DNA of 64,000 bases from an uncultured Prevotellaceae bacterium (GTDB taxonomy: Bacteria; Bacteroidota; Bacteroidia; Bacteroidales; Bacteroidaceae). Location: positions 62,001 to 126,000 of the forward strand of contig OMXL01000005.1 of NCBI GenBank assembly GCA_900314985.1, written 5' to 3'. The notes beneath the pieces were generated by a model. That model made no database searches. It worked only from the letters and a program-made list of their open reading frames with translations, and was not told where the DNA came from. Shown here piece by piece: positions 43,335 to 52,225 of the stretch; the first letter of the stretch is position 1, and each line of letters opens with the position of its first letter. The translations under genes were made by a program, and so were the position numbers.

Positions 43335-44792
43335 CTATGATAATCGTCTTGAGGCATCCAGTCGCAGGAAGATAAAGAGCAACAGGGTGAAGCCCCACAG
43401 CGAGGAGCCACCGTAGCTGAAGAACGGCAGCGGAATACCAATGACAGGTGTCAGGCCCAGCACCATGCCTACATTAATAAATACGTGGAAGAGGAAGATG
43501 CTTAGCACGCAATAGCCATAGACTCGGCCAAAGCGCATCGGCTGACGCTCGGAGAGATAGATGAGTCGCCAGATGAGTGCCAGGAACAGCAGCAAGACGC
43601 CAGCAGAACCTAAGAAGCCCTCTTCCTCACCTACCGTACAGAAGATGAAGTCGGTATCCTGCTCAGGAACGAACTTCAGCTTGGTCTGTGTACCATTGAG
43701 GAAGCCCTTACCCTCCAAGCCACCAGAACCGATGGCAATCTCCGACTGATGGACATTATAGCCAGCACCACGCAAGTCTTCGTCGAGACCCAGGAGCACA
43801 TTGATACGTGAGCGCTGGTGGGGCTCCATCACATTCTGCATGATGAAGTCGGCACCATAGTAGAACAGGCCTGATCCTAAGGCGAAAAGGGCTATAAAGA
43901 AGTAGTTGCGGATGCGCGAAGAGAGCGCCTGGAAGGTGAGGTAGCCAATCATAAAGACCACCTGTGCCACCTGTATATAGACAATATTGATGTCAAAGGC
44001 TAGGAGTGGCAGCGAGAGCAACGTAATGCCCACCGAGGCCAGCAGCATGCGCCATGCTAACTTACGATGACAATAGACCCACACCATTCCGATGGAGAAC
44101 AGTTGAATGAGCAGCATGACGGCAAACGGGCCGAGGGCCGTGGGCGACGAGCCGATATGCACATCGGCAAAACGGATGCCGACCACGAAATAGACCACCA
44201 TTGCTACGCCCGTAAAGAGGATGCTGCCTGCCATTCCTTCACGATAAAACATAAGGAAGAAGGAGAGATAGACCAGTGCCGAACCCGTCTCACGCTGCAA
44301 CACGATGCACATCATCGGCAGGAATACCAGCAGCAAGGCCGCTCCAAAATGGCGCCATTGCTGGATGTTGTAGCCATAGGTGGACATGAGTTTAGAGAGT
44401 GCCAAAGCAGTAGCGAACTTCGCAAACTCAGCAGGTTGCAGACGTAGCGGTCCTAATACCAACCACGATCGGGAACCCTTGATGCTATGCGGATTGAAGA
44501 TGGTAGCAAAGAGCAACAGTAATAGCAAGGCGAAGATAACGTAGGCAAAGGTGTCGTAGATCCTGTCGTCCAACAACAAGACGACAATACCCAGCATGAT
44601 ACTGGTGGCTATCCAGACTATCTGCATACCAGAGCGCGTAGACAGCGAGAAGATATCCGTCTCACCATACGAATAGCTGGCACCGCAGACACTGATCCAG
44701 CCAAACGACAGCAGGGCGATGTAGATGAGCACCGTCCACCAGTCGAGATTCCTCAGCACGCTCTGTTGTCTGTTATCTGCTTGTCGAACCAT
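43335..44792 (-). CDS. rodA: rod shape-determining peptidoglycan polymerase RodA
   Basis: The SEDS-family membrane protein polymerises lipid II during side-wall growth, working with the PBP2 transpeptidase encoded just upstream. About ten helices are visible. Family motifs include KGSRSWLVLGPLRLQPAEFAKFATALALS, LVYLSFFLMFYREG and GLTPVIGIPLPFFSYGGSSL. ATG 44792 starts 20 bp inside mrdA. The frame could be extended to 44855, but that would lengthen the overlap and add non-family residues. It is the last gene of the mre operon. Confidence 0.95.
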   Translation of the reverse strand: MVRQADNRQQSVLRNLDWWTVLIYIALLSFGWISVCGASYSYGETDIFSLSTRSGMQIVWIATSIMLGIVVLLLDDRIYDTFAYVIFALLLLLLFATIFNPHSIKGSRSWLVLGPLRLQPAEFAKFATALALSKLMSTYGYNIQQWRHFGAALLLVFLPMMCIVLQRETGSALVYLSFFLMFYREGMAGSILFTGVAMVVYFVVGIRFADVHIGSSPTALGPFAVMLLIQLFSIGMVWVYCHRKLAWRMLLASVGITLLSLPLLAFDINIVYIQVAQVVFMIGYLTFQALSSRIRNYFFIALFALGSGLFYYGADFIMQNVMEPHQRSRINVLLGLDEDLRGAGYNVHQSEIAIGSGGLEGKGFLNGTQTKLKFVPEQDTDFIFCTVGEEEGFLGSAGVLLLFLALIWRLIYLSERQPMRFGRVYGYCVLSIFLFHVFINVGMVLGLTPVIGIPLPFFSYGGSSLWGFTLLLFIFLRLDASRRLS

Positions 44793-46626
44793 ACGAGATA
44801 TATTTATGCTGCAACTCCTCGGCCTTATGCTTCGAGGCCTCAGAGAGATGTCCATTGATATATTGTTCCATGATCAGGCCACCGATAGGTACACCATAGG
44901 TAGCACCCCAGCCACCATTCTCCACATAGACCGCCACGGCAATCTTCGGATTGTCCATAGGAGCAAAGCCCATGAAGACGGAGTGGTCATGACCACGGTT
45001 CTGAGCCGTACCCGTCTTACCACACGCCATGAAGTCGTACTTAGCCAACTCATGACAAGTACCACCTGTAGCAGAGGCGCGCATACCTTGCACCACGTAG
45101 TCGTAGGAAGTCTTCGACGCCTTGGTATAACGGCGTTCGGTGTATAGCGAGTCTAACTTGTCATTCTGAATACGCTTTACCACGTGGGGCGTGATGAACC
45201 AACCACGATTGGCGATGGTGGCACCGAGGTTGGCAATCTGCAGCGGCGTAGCATTGACCTCACCCTGTCCGATAGCGATAGAGATAATGGTCAGTCCATT
45301 CCACGAACCCTTATATGCCTTATCATAGAACTCTGCGTTAGGTATCAGTCCACGCTTCTCGCCAGGCAGGTCGATGCCCAACTTATAGCCAAAGCCCATG
45401 CTGACCATGTAGTCGCGCCAGGTATTCATGGCGTTCTGTACAGAGCCATACTTATTCTTCGCACCTATCATATAATAGAGGCCCCAACAGAAGTAACCGT
45501 TACACGATGTGGACAGGGCAGGAATCAGCGGCAGCGGAGCAGCATGGCCGTGACAACCTACGTGCAGGCCCTTGTAGTTGAAACCGTGCGAACAGGGATA
45601 GGCGGTATGCGTAGGATGAATGATGCCCTCCGTCATAAATGTCAAGCCCTGCGTGGTCTTAAACGTAGAACCTGGCGGGTACTGTCCCATAATACTGCGG
45701 TTCAGCAGGGGTTTCCACACGTTCTGACTGAGCAATCGATGGCTCTTAGAGCGCTGGCGACCTACCATCATGCGAGGGTCGTAGCTGGGCGATGATACCA
45801 TACACAACACCTCACCCGTCTTGGGTTCGATGGCAACGATAGAGCCTATCTTTCCTTGCATCAGTCGTTCGCCCAAAGCCTGCAGGTCGGCATCCAATCC
45901 CAACGTCAGGTTCTTACCAGCTACCGCACGGCGGTCGAAGCGTCCGTTCTGATAGCGGCCCTGCACACGACCATGAGCGTCACGCAACAGGATCTGCATA
46001 CCTTTCTCACCACGCAACTGCTTCTCGTAGCTACGCTCCACGCCCAACTTGCCGATATAGTCGCCAGGCTGGTAGTAGTCGTCCTCCTCGATGTCGGCAG
46101 GCGACACCTCAGCCACGTCGCCCAACACATGAGCGGCAAAGGGATAGCGGTATTGGCGGATGGAGCGGCGCTGGATGTAGAAGCCAGGGAAGCGGAACAT
46201 CTTCTCTTGGAAGACGCTGAAGTCAGCCTCCGACAGCTGACTCATAAACAACTGCTGCGTAAAGCGAGAGTAGCCCGGATTCTTCGAACGGTCCTTGATG
46301 GTCTCCATTCGCTTATCGAAGTCTTCACGGGTGATGTTCAGCGCCTCGCAGAAATCAAGCGTATCCAGATGGTCCTTAGCCTCGTTCATCACCACCATGA
46401 TGTCGTAGGCGGGTTGGTTATACACCAACAGCTTGCCATTGCGGTCGTAGATACCACCACGCGCCGGGTATTCAATCTTCTTCAGGAAAGCGTTAGAGTC
46501 GGCACTCTTCTTGTAGTCGTCACTGGTAATCTGGAGGGTAAACAGGCGGATGATATAGATGATGACGATGGCCAGCGCCACGCCACCTATCACAAAGCGT
46601 CTGTAGTCTAACGAATAGTCCTTCAT
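44773..46626 (-). CDS. mrdA: penicillin-binding protein 2
   Basis: This transpeptidase crosslinks side-wall peptidoglycan in the rod complex. One N-terminal helix (VIGGVALAIVIIYIIRLF) is followed by the dimerisation domain (residues about 50-240). The transpeptidase domain comes next, with active-site Ser320 in PPGSTFKT, SCNGYF as the SxN motif and CGKTGTAQN as the KTG motif. Length 617 is normal. It overlaps rodA and follows mreD by 21 bp. Confidence 0.96.
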   Translation of the reverse strand: MKDYSLDYRRFVIGGVALAIVIIYIIRLFTLQITSDDYKKSADSNAFLKKIEYPARGGIYDRNGKLLVYNQPAYDIMVVMNEAKDHLDTLDFCEALNITREDFDKRMETIKDRSKNPGYSRFTQQLFMSQLSEADFSVFQEKMFRFPGFYIQRRSIRQYRYPFAAHVLGDVAEVSPADIEEDDYYQPGDYIGKLGVERSYEKQLRGEKGMQILLRDAHGRVQGRYQNGRFDRRAVAGKNLTLGLDADLQALGERLMQGKIGSIVAIEPKTGEVLCMVSSPSYDPRMMVGRQRSKSHRLLSQNVWKPLLNRSIMGQYPPGSTFKTTQGLTFMTEGIIHPTHTAYPCSHGFNYKGLHVGCHGHAAPLPLIPALSTSCNGYFCWGLYYMIGAKNKYGSVQNAMNTWRDYMVSMGFGYKLGIDLPGEKRGLIPNAEFYDKAYKGSWNGLTIISIAIGQGEVNATPLQIANLGATIANRGWFITPHVVKRIQNDKLDSLYTERRYTKASKTSYDYVVQGMRASATGGTCHELAKYDFMACGKTGTAQNRGHDHSVFMGFAPMDNPKIAVAVYVENGGWGATYGVPIGGLIMEQYINGHLSEASKHKAEELQHKYISYGSTSR

Positions 46627-46647
46627 AGCACTTCCAGCTCCAGGGGG

Positions 46648-47148
46648 TCAACGCCCTTTACCAATCTCAACGGTGAATATCAGCACCAAAGTCAGTGCCG
46701 TGCTACCTACCACACATAAAAGCCAGTAAAGGATATTGAAGAAAGTGAACATCTCCAAGCTAAAGAACAGCAGGCAGTATAGCAGCACGAGGGGAATGAT
46801 ATAGTAGGAGTATTTTACGGGCCCCAGCGTCTTCAGCGCAGGTTGCAGATTGTCGGCAGAGTCGCGGGGCACATAGAGTTCCAGATAGTAGGGCTGAATA
46901 GCCGCAATCACCGTGAGTGACGCAGCAGCCAGTCCTGGCGTATTCGAGAAGATGTCGATGGTCAGACCCAGCAGGAAGCTCCATACCAGCACAGCCCACT
47001 TGGCGTGGTTGCGTGGGAACATAGTCACGAAATAGACATAGAGCAACGGTGTGGCATAGTGGAACAGATGGATGCGTCCTAACACAATGACCTGTGCCAG
47101 GAAGAACAGGGCGAACCACCCTAACCGTTTCAAGAAATCCTCAGACAT
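46648..47148 (-). CDS. mreD: rod shape-determining protein MreD
   Basis: The 166-residue integral membrane protein has about five helices, for example FALFFLAQVIVLGRIHLF and WSFLLGLTIDIFSNTPGLAAASL. MreD has few conserved residues, so the call rests on size, hydrophobicity, the GLTIDIF-type stretch and position between mreC and mrdA. It is thought to bridge MreC and the RodA/PBP2 pair. Confidence 0.9.
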   Translation of the reverse strand: MSEDFLKRLGWFALFFLAQVIVLGRIHLFHYATPLLYVYFVTMFPRNHAKWAVLVWSFLLGLTIDIFSNTPGLAAASLTVIAAIQPYYLELYVPRDSADNLQPALKTLGPVKYSYYIIPLVLLYCLLFFSLEMFTFFNILYWLLCVVGSTALTLVLIFTVEIGKGR

Positions 47149-47156
47149 CCTTATCT

Positions 47157-47177
47157 TTTTTCACTATTCACTTTTCA
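47157..47177. repeat. 7-bp array (CTTTTCA) between mreC and mreD
   Basis: Three heptamers are followed by AGGCCTCTGCCCGCTTAT. This tail is nearly shared with the mreB-mreC spacer at 48084-48104. Confidence 0.75.
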
Positions 47178-47193
47178 CTAGGCCTCTGCCCGC

Positions 47194-48063
47194 TTATTCA
47201 TGCACGTTCAGCTTCAGCGAGTCACGGGCAGCCTGCATGATACGCATGCGGGCAGCAATAGAGCGGTCACTGATAACCACCACGTCGCGCAAGTTGCCGA
47301 AGTCTGTCGTCAGGCGTACCTTTAACTTATACGACAAGCCGTCGCGGGCATTATAGACCTCTACGATCTGTCCTACCAAGACGCCTGGTGGGAAGATGCT
47401 CGAATAACCGTTGGTCTCCACCCAGTCGCCACGCTTGAAACGGGCATGACGGGGAATATCCTCGACATAGGCATAGGCGGCATCCTCGCCATACCAGCGC
47501 AACACGCCAAAGTAGCCATAGCCACGGATAGCACAGCTGATACGCGAAGCGTGCGTGTTCAACACAGGAATAACAACGCTATAGTGGTCGGAGACGAGAT
47601 AGGTAACACCCACAACGCCACGACCACAGGCTACACCCATGCCGACCTCGATGCCATCGGCAGAACCCTTGTCGATGGTCATCAGATTGTCCGCCTTGCC
47701 CAACTCATTGCTTACCACCTTGGCAGGTACGAGCTGATAGCGGCTCAGCGAATCCAAGCCCTTCCGTTCTTCAGGGTCCATCTCCTGGGTAGCCTCGCCA
47801 TACAGGCGACGCAACTGAGTCACCTGACGCTCCAAGTAATAGTTACGAAGCGTCAGGTCCTCATTCACTTTCGTCAATGAGAAATACGACTCCACGGCTG
47901 ATGTCCACTGATAGAAGCGGCCTGCCAGCGCATTGGCTGACGAGAACCACACGCTGTTCTGATAGCTGTTATAGCTGAACAGCAGCGTCAGGCTCACCGC
48001 TTCCAGGAATATAAAAATCAACCAGTGGTAGTGGCGTCCGAGAAACTCCAGAAGATTCTTCAC
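47194..48063 (-). CDS. mreC: rod shape-determining protein MreC
   Basis: The 289-residue protein has one N-terminal helix (WLIFIFLEAVSLTLLFSY) and a coiled coil (residues about 60-100). The two beta domains of MreC follow, with KGSADGIEVGMGVACGRGVVG and VNTHASRISCAIRGYG. It organises the elongation machinery in the periplasm. The start codon is GTG. It lies 37 bp after mreB. Confidence 0.93.
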   Translation of the reverse strand: MKNLLEFLGRHYHWLIFIFLEAVSLTLLFSYNSYQNSVWFSSANALAGRFYQWTSAVESYFSLTKVNEDLTLRNYYLERQVTQLRRLYGEATQEMDPEERKGLDSLSRYQLVPAKVVSNELGKADNLMTIDKGSADGIEVGMGVACGRGVVGVTYLVSDHYSVVIPVLNTHASRISCAIRGYGYFGVLRWYGEDAAYAYVEDIPRHARFKRGDWVETNGYSSIFPPGVLVGQIVEVYNARDGLSYKLKVRLTTDFGNLRDVVVISDRSIAARMRIMQAARDSLKLNVHE

Positions 48064-48104
48064 TAATCTCTATTCTCTATTCACTAGGGCTTTAGCCCGC
48101 TTAT
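48063..48104. repeat. 7-bp array with GGGCTTTAGCCC tail between mreB and mreC
   Basis: Three heptamers (CTAATCT, CTATTCT, CTATTCA) are followed by a tail able to form a small hairpin. The tail is also present in altered form at 47178-47195. Confidence 0.75.
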
Positions 48105-49123
48105 CTCATCAGGAATGAGAAGCGGTTGACGTTCTTCAGCGCGATACCAGCACCCTTAGCAACAGAGTGCAATGGGTCCTCGGCAATATGGAAGGGGATA
48201 TTGATCTTAGCCTCCAGACGACGATCCAAGCCACGCAGCAGCGCACCGCCACCAGCCAACCAGATACCGTTCTTCACGATGTCGGCATACAGTTCGGGAG
48301 GAGTATTCTCCAGTGCAGAGAGCACGGCATTCTCAATCTTGGCAACGGTCTTGTCCAGACAGTGAGCAATCTCCTGATAGCATACAGGTACCTCCATAGG
48401 CAGGGCGGTGATACGGTTAGGACCGTGAACCACATAGTCCTCAGGAGCCTCGTCGCCCAGGTCGGTCAGTGCAGAACCAACGGCAATCTTGATACGCTCA
48501 GCCATACGCTCAGAAACCTTTACGTTGTGCTGACGAGACATATACTCCTGAATGTCAGCGGTCAGATCATCACCAGCGGTACGGATAGAGTTGTTGCTGA
48601 CGATACCGCCCAGTGAGATAACGGCAATCTCGGTAGAACCACCACCGATATCAACAATCATGTTACCCTCTGGGGCCTCTACGTCGATACCAATACCGAT
48701 AGCGGCAGCCATCGGCTCGAAAATCAGATATACATCACGGCCATCGGCATGCTCGGCACTGTCGCGTACGGCACGCAGCTCCACCTCGGTAGAACCAGAG
48801 GGCACACCAATCACCATGCGCAGTGATGGTGAGAACAGGCGGCTACCCGTGTGCACCATCTTAATCAGTCCACGCATCATCTGCTCACAAGCAGAGAAGT
48901 CAGCAATCACGCCATCACGCAGAGGGCGTACGGTACGAATGTTGTCGTGTGTCTTTTCGTACATCATCTTAGCTCTCGAACCTACGGCAATCATCTTGTC
49001 GGTGTGGCGGTCGAGGGCTACTACTGACGGCTCGTCAACCACGATCTTATCATCACTGATAATGATAGTGTTAGCCGTTCCCAGGTCCATTGCAATCTCC
49101 TGGACAAAACTAAAAAATCCCAT
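48101..49123 (-). CDS. mreB: rod shape-determining protein MreB
   Basis: This bacterial actin homologue positions wall synthesis. Nucleotide-binding motifs are MDLGTANT near the N-terminus, MIVDIGGGSTEIAVISLGG and WLAGGGALLRGLD, and the length of 340 is standard. It is followed by mreC, mreD, mrdA and rodA in the same direction. The purine gene for IMP cyclohydrolase lies 41 bp upstream and probably shares its promoter, an unusual link between nucleotide synthesis and cell shape that is seen here only by position. Confidence 0.97.
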   Translation of the reverse strand: MGFFSFVQEIAMDLGTANTIIISDDKIVVDEPSVVALDRHTDKMIAVGSRAKMMYEKTHDNIRTVRPLRDGVIADFSACEQMMRGLIKMVHTGSRLFSPSLRMVIGVPSGSTEVELRAVRDSAEHADGRDVYLIFEPMAAAIGIGIDVEAPEGNMIVDIGGGSTEIAVISLGGIVSNNSIRTAGDDLTADIQEYMSRQHNVKVSERMAERIKIAVGSALTDLGDEAPEDYVVHGPNRITALPMEVPVCYQEIAHCLDKTVAKIENAVLSALENTPPELYADIVKNGIWLAGGGALLRGLDRRLEAKINIPFHIAEDPLHSVAKGAGIALKNVNRFSFLMR

Positions 49124-49124
49124 T

Positions 49125-49166
49125 CTTCGTTAACTTCTTTAACTTCTATAACTTCCTTAACTTCTT
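49125..49166. repeat. 9-bp unit array (TTCTTTAAC type) between purH(N) and mreB
   Basis: Four 9-bp units and a partial unit (TTCGTTAAC, TTCTTTAAC, TTCTATAAC, TTCCTTAAC) fill the 41-bp spacer. Confidence 0.85.
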
Positions 49167-49758
49167 ACTTTTCGAACCATGAGTGAATGGCAGTATCATA
49201 GTGGCTGCTAACACCAAAGGCACGAGTAGCAAACATACGACGCTGTTCCTTGGTAGTCTCGGCACCCTGCTTGTTAAGGATGTCCAGCAATACAGCGTAC
49301 TCAGCCTTAGAGGGAACGATAACCACATCGTTGAAGTTCTTTGCACCAGCACGAATCAGCGAGATGCCACCGATGTCAATCTTCTCGATGATGTCCTCCT
49401 CGCTGGCACCGCTGGCAACGGTCTGCTCAAAGGGATACAGGTCGACGATGACGAGGTCAATCTCAGGAATCTCGTACTGAGCCATCTGCTCACGGTCGCC
49501 CTCATTGTCGCGACGTCCCAAGATACCTCCGAATACCTTCGGGTGCAGGGTCTTCACACGACCACCGAGGATAGAAGGATACGTTGTTACGTTCTCTACC
49601 TTCTCGCAAGCGTAACCCAGACTCTCGATAAAGGTCTGTGTACCACCTGTTGAGAGGAACTTCACACCCTCATCATTCAACTTCTTCAACAACTCTTCCA
49701 GCCCATCCTTGTGAAATACAGAGATAAGCGCAGTCTTAATTTTCTTTGTGTCTGCCAT
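49165..49758 (-). CDS. IMP cyclohydrolase, stand-alone N-terminal half of PurH
   Basis: The 197-residue protein covers just the MGS-like IMP cyclohydrolase domain of PurH, which closes FAICAR to IMP. ALISVFHKDGLEELLKKL, FLSTGGTQTFI, YPSILGGRVKTLHPKVFGGIL, DLVIVDLYPFEQTV and EKIDIGGISLIRAGAKNF are all present. The AICAR transformylase part is missing and is encoded separately at 4160-5347. This gene is the first of the mre operon and has its own -7 box 36 bp upstream. Confidence 0.95.
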   Translation of the reverse strand: MADTKKIKTALISVFHKDGLEELLKKLNDEGVKFLSTGGTQTFIESLGYACEKVENVTTYPSILGGRVKTLHPKVFGGILGRRDNEGDREQMAQYEIPEIDLVIVDLYPFEQTVASGASEEDIIEKIDIGGISLIRAGAKNFNDVVIVPSKAEYAVLLDILNKQGAETTKEQRRMFATRAFGVSSHYDTAIHSWFEK

Positions 49759-49793
49759 AAAAATGATATAACGTTATATTCGAATTCGGGCTG

Positions 49794-49801
49794 CAAAATT
49801 A
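49794..49801 (-). promoter_or_regulatory. -7 box of the purH(N)-mre operon
   Basis: The minus strand reads TAATTTTG, 36 bp upstream of ATG 49758. Confidence 0.65.
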
Positions 49802-49894
49802 CAAAAAAAACGGCACATCACACAACCTTTACCCTAAAATTTTCACCTTATTATAAAAAATGTTATCACATGTCATGCTTTCAGGAAAAAGTAG

Positions 49895-49902
49895 TAATTT
49901 TG
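49895..49902 (+). promoter_or_regulatory. -7 box of the DUF4923 gene
   Basis: TAATTTTG lies 26 bp before ATG 49928. It has the same TAATTTTGCAG form as the divergent purH(N) promoter 100 bp away. Confidence 0.65.
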
Positions 49903-49927
49903 CAGCGTCGTAAAATAAAACTCGATT

Positions 49928-50569
49928 ATGAAAAAGAATGTAATGAAGATGATGGCCGTATGTATGGCCATGATGTTCTCTGCATCAGTGAATGCGCAGA
50001 GTGATTTGGGAAACATCTTAGGAAATGTGTTGGGTGCAGCAACGGGCAACTCTTCTGGCGGCGACCTGGTATCTACGTTGACCAGCGTCTTCTCAAGCGA
50101 CAAGCAGGCCAGCAAGAACAATATCATCGGCACCTGGTCGTACACAGAACCTGCCATTGTTTTCACCTCAGACAACATCCTGGCAAAGGCTGCCTCAAAG
50201 GTCGCTGCCAACAAGCTGGAGAACAAGTTGCAGCAGTATCTGACCAGATATGGTATCAAGCCCGGCACCTTCTCGATGACCTTCAAAGAGGACGGTACCT
50301 ATACCAGAACGCTGAATGGCAGAACGGCCCAAGGCACATGGACCATCCAGGACTCAAAACTCATGCTGACCATTGCCGGCATCAAGACCATTGCCATCAC
50401 TACCCAGATTGACGGACAGGACATGCAGTTTGTGACGGATGCCACCAAACTGTTGAACCTCTTCAAGAGCTTTGGCGCCAAGTCTACCAATGCCAATATC
50501 CAGACCATTACCTCGCTCATGAAGAGCATCAATGGCATGCAGGCTGGTATCACGCTGCACAAGCAGTAA
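49928..50569 (+). CDS. DUF4923 family lipocalin-like exported protein
   Basis: The 213-residue product has a signal peptide (cleavage near SVNAQ). A Gly/Ser-rich stretch follows, then a lipocalin-like domain: IIGTWSYTEPAIVFTSDN, ending with GTYTRTLNGRTAQGTWTIQDSKLMLTI. This matches what I know of the DUF4923 family of Bacteroidales envelope proteins, whose function is not known. A terminator follows it. It is divergent from the purH(N)-mre operon. Confidence 0.8.
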   Translation: MKKNVMKMMAVCMAMMFSASVNAQSDLGNILGNVLGAATGNSSGGDLVSTLTSVFSSDKQASKNNIIGTWSYTEPAIVFTSDNILAKAASKVAANKLENKLQQYLTRYGIKPGTFSMTFKEDGTYTRTLNGRTAQGTWTIQDSKLMLTIAGIKTIAITTQIDGQDMQFVTDATKLLNLFKSFGAKSTNANIQTITSLMKSINGMQAGITLHKQ

Positions 50570-50589
50570 ACCAATAAATGAATAGAGAG

Positions 50590-50617
50590 AAGGAGACCTT
50601 TGCGGCCTCCTTTTTTT
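50590..50617 (+). terminator. terminator after the DUF4923 gene
   Basis: Arms GGAG-CC and GG-CTCC with a TTTGC loop are followed by T7 (50611-50617). Confidence 0.75.
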
Positions 50618-50671
50618 GTTTCATAATGGAAGAAAAATAGCTATTTATTCGTTTTTCTCAGGAAATGATTG

Positions 50672-50679
50672 TACCTTTA
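50672..50679 (+). promoter_or_regulatory. -7 box of the FadL-like gene
   Basis: TACCTTTA, a near match to TAnnTTTG, lies 30 bp before ATG 50710. Confidence 0.55.
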
Positions 50680-50709
50680 CAGCCGCAAAATTGAACAAAT
50701 AAATTCCAA

Positions 50710-52122
50710 ATGAGAAAAAGAATCGTATCTATGGCTGCGACAGCCATTATCGCCACCACCTCTTGGGCTGGCGGATTGATGACTAACACAAATTACCACA
50801 TTGCTTTTGACCGTATGTTTGCGCGCGGTGCCAGCACCGAGATTGACGCAACGTTCTCTAACCCTGCCGGACTGGCTTGGGGACATGAGGGATGGCAGGT
50901 GTCACTGAACTTCCAGAAGCCCTGGCAGAACCGCGACATTGAGTTAACAACCGACAAGAGCAGCAAGCTCTATGAGGGCAAGGCTTCGGCACCCATCGTA
51001 CCGGCACTCTTCGCTTCCTACAAGAAAGACCGCTGGGCCATATCCAGCATGATAGGTATCGTAGGCAGTGGCGGATTCGTCGAGTATGAAGAAGGTGTCC
51101 CCATGTTCAACGTGTTGCTGAGTGGTACCATCTCCAAACTAACCAAGGGACTGTCTGACGCTACGCAAGGAGCCATCCCAACCATCACCCCTGACCAATA
51201 TACCATTGATGCCGACATGAAAGGTAAGCAGTACATCTACGGATGGCAGGCCAACTTCAGCTATAAGATTCTTGACTGTCTGGCTGCAGCAGTAGGTTTC
51301 CGCGCCAATTACTACGACGGATACTACCGCGGCCACGTCATTGCCGACAACCACGCCACTAAAGGTAAACTGGCCAGTCTGCTGCTCGACGTAAACCAGA
51401 AAGGCTGGGGCTTCACACCTATCATCAGCCTCGCTTTCCATCAGGGACCTCTCACGCTGACTGCTCGCTACGAGTTCCGCACCAAGATTAGTACTGAGAA
51501 CGACACCAACGTCTTGGAAGCCGACATCAATACCAACAAGATGGTCACGGAGCCATTGACACAATTAGTAGTGGGCGGTGCCATCACTGCCGCCCAGGCC
51601 CAAGCCATAGGAAACGGCATCCAACAGCAGTTGGGCGGTGGCTTCAGCGCCTATACCGCTCCTTACGAAGACGGTGCAAAAACCCGTTACGACATGCCCG
51701 CCCTGCTCTCTCTGGCTGCTGGTTATGAGTTCACGCCCAAGTTGCGCGCCACCGTTGAATACCATTTCTTCGACGACAAGAATGCCAAGATGGCCAACGA
51801 CCGCCAGAACGAGCTGACCCACGGCACCCACGAGTTCTTGGCAGGTATCGAATATGACATCAACGACAAGTTCACCATCAGCTGTGGCGGTCAGCGCACT
51901 GACTACGGCCTGTCTGACGGCTATGAACAGAACACATCCTTTGCATGCGACAGCTGGTCGGTAGGTCTGGGTGGCGCATGGAACATCACCGAGAAGGTAC
52001 GTCTGAATGCAGGTTACTTCTGCAGTATCTATAGCAATTACAACAAGCAGACCGATTACGGCAAAGAGACCTACTCACGCACTAACAACGTTATCGGTAT
52101 CGGCATAGACTACAAGTTCTAA
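50710..52122 (+). CDS. FadL/OmpP1/TodX-family outer-membrane protein
   Basis: The 470-residue product has a signal peptide ending in WAGG. It has the FadL-family start AFDRMFARGASTEIDATFSNPAGLAW, where the plug carries NPAGL. A 14-stranded barrel of alternating residues follows, ending with the terminal aromatic IGIDYKF. Such proteins import hydrophobic molecules such as fatty acids. The substrate is not known here. The gene converges on pfkA, with a shared bidirectional terminator. Confidence 0.88.
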   Translation: MRKRIVSMAATAIIATTSWAGGLMTNTNYHIAFDRMFARGASTEIDATFSNPAGLAWGHEGWQVSLNFQKPWQNRDIELTTDKSSKLYEGKASAPIVPALFASYKKDRWAISSMIGIVGSGGFVEYEEGVPMFNVLLSGTISKLTKGLSDATQGAIPTITPDQYTIDADMKGKQYIYGWQANFSYKILDCLAAAVGFRANYYDGYYRGHVIADNHATKGKLASLLLDVNQKGWGFTPIISLAFHQGPLTLTARYEFRTKISTENDTNVLEADINTNKMVTEPLTQLVVGGAITAAQAQAIGNGIQQQLGGGFSAYTAPYEDGAKTRYDMPALLSLAAGYEFTPKLRATVEYHFFDDKNAKMANDRQNELTHGTHEFLAGIEYDINDKFTISCGGQRTDYGLSDGYEQNTSFACDSWSVGLGGAWNITEKVRLNAGYFCSIYSNYNKQTDYGKETYSRTNNVIGIGIDYKF

Positions 52123-52143
52123 TATTCACATACCATGAAATAC

Positions 52144-52186
52144 AACAAAAAGGAATTTTCTCATTACGAGAAGATTCCTTTTTGTT
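52144..52186. terminator. bidirectional terminator between fadL-like gene and pfkA
   Basis: AACAAAAAGGAAT-TTCTC pairs with GAGAA-ATTCCTTTTTGTT. A runs and T runs flank the stem on both sides, serving two convergent genes. Confidence 0.85.
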
Positions 52187-52225
52187 ATCGCTGCCGGGAA
52201 AAGAGCAAAGACTCCGCCCGTAGCT

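Noticed and set aside
45856..46611. 251-codon plus-strand frame opposite mrdA
   Set aside because: It is antisense to the dimerisation domain of PBP2 and shows no protein family features.
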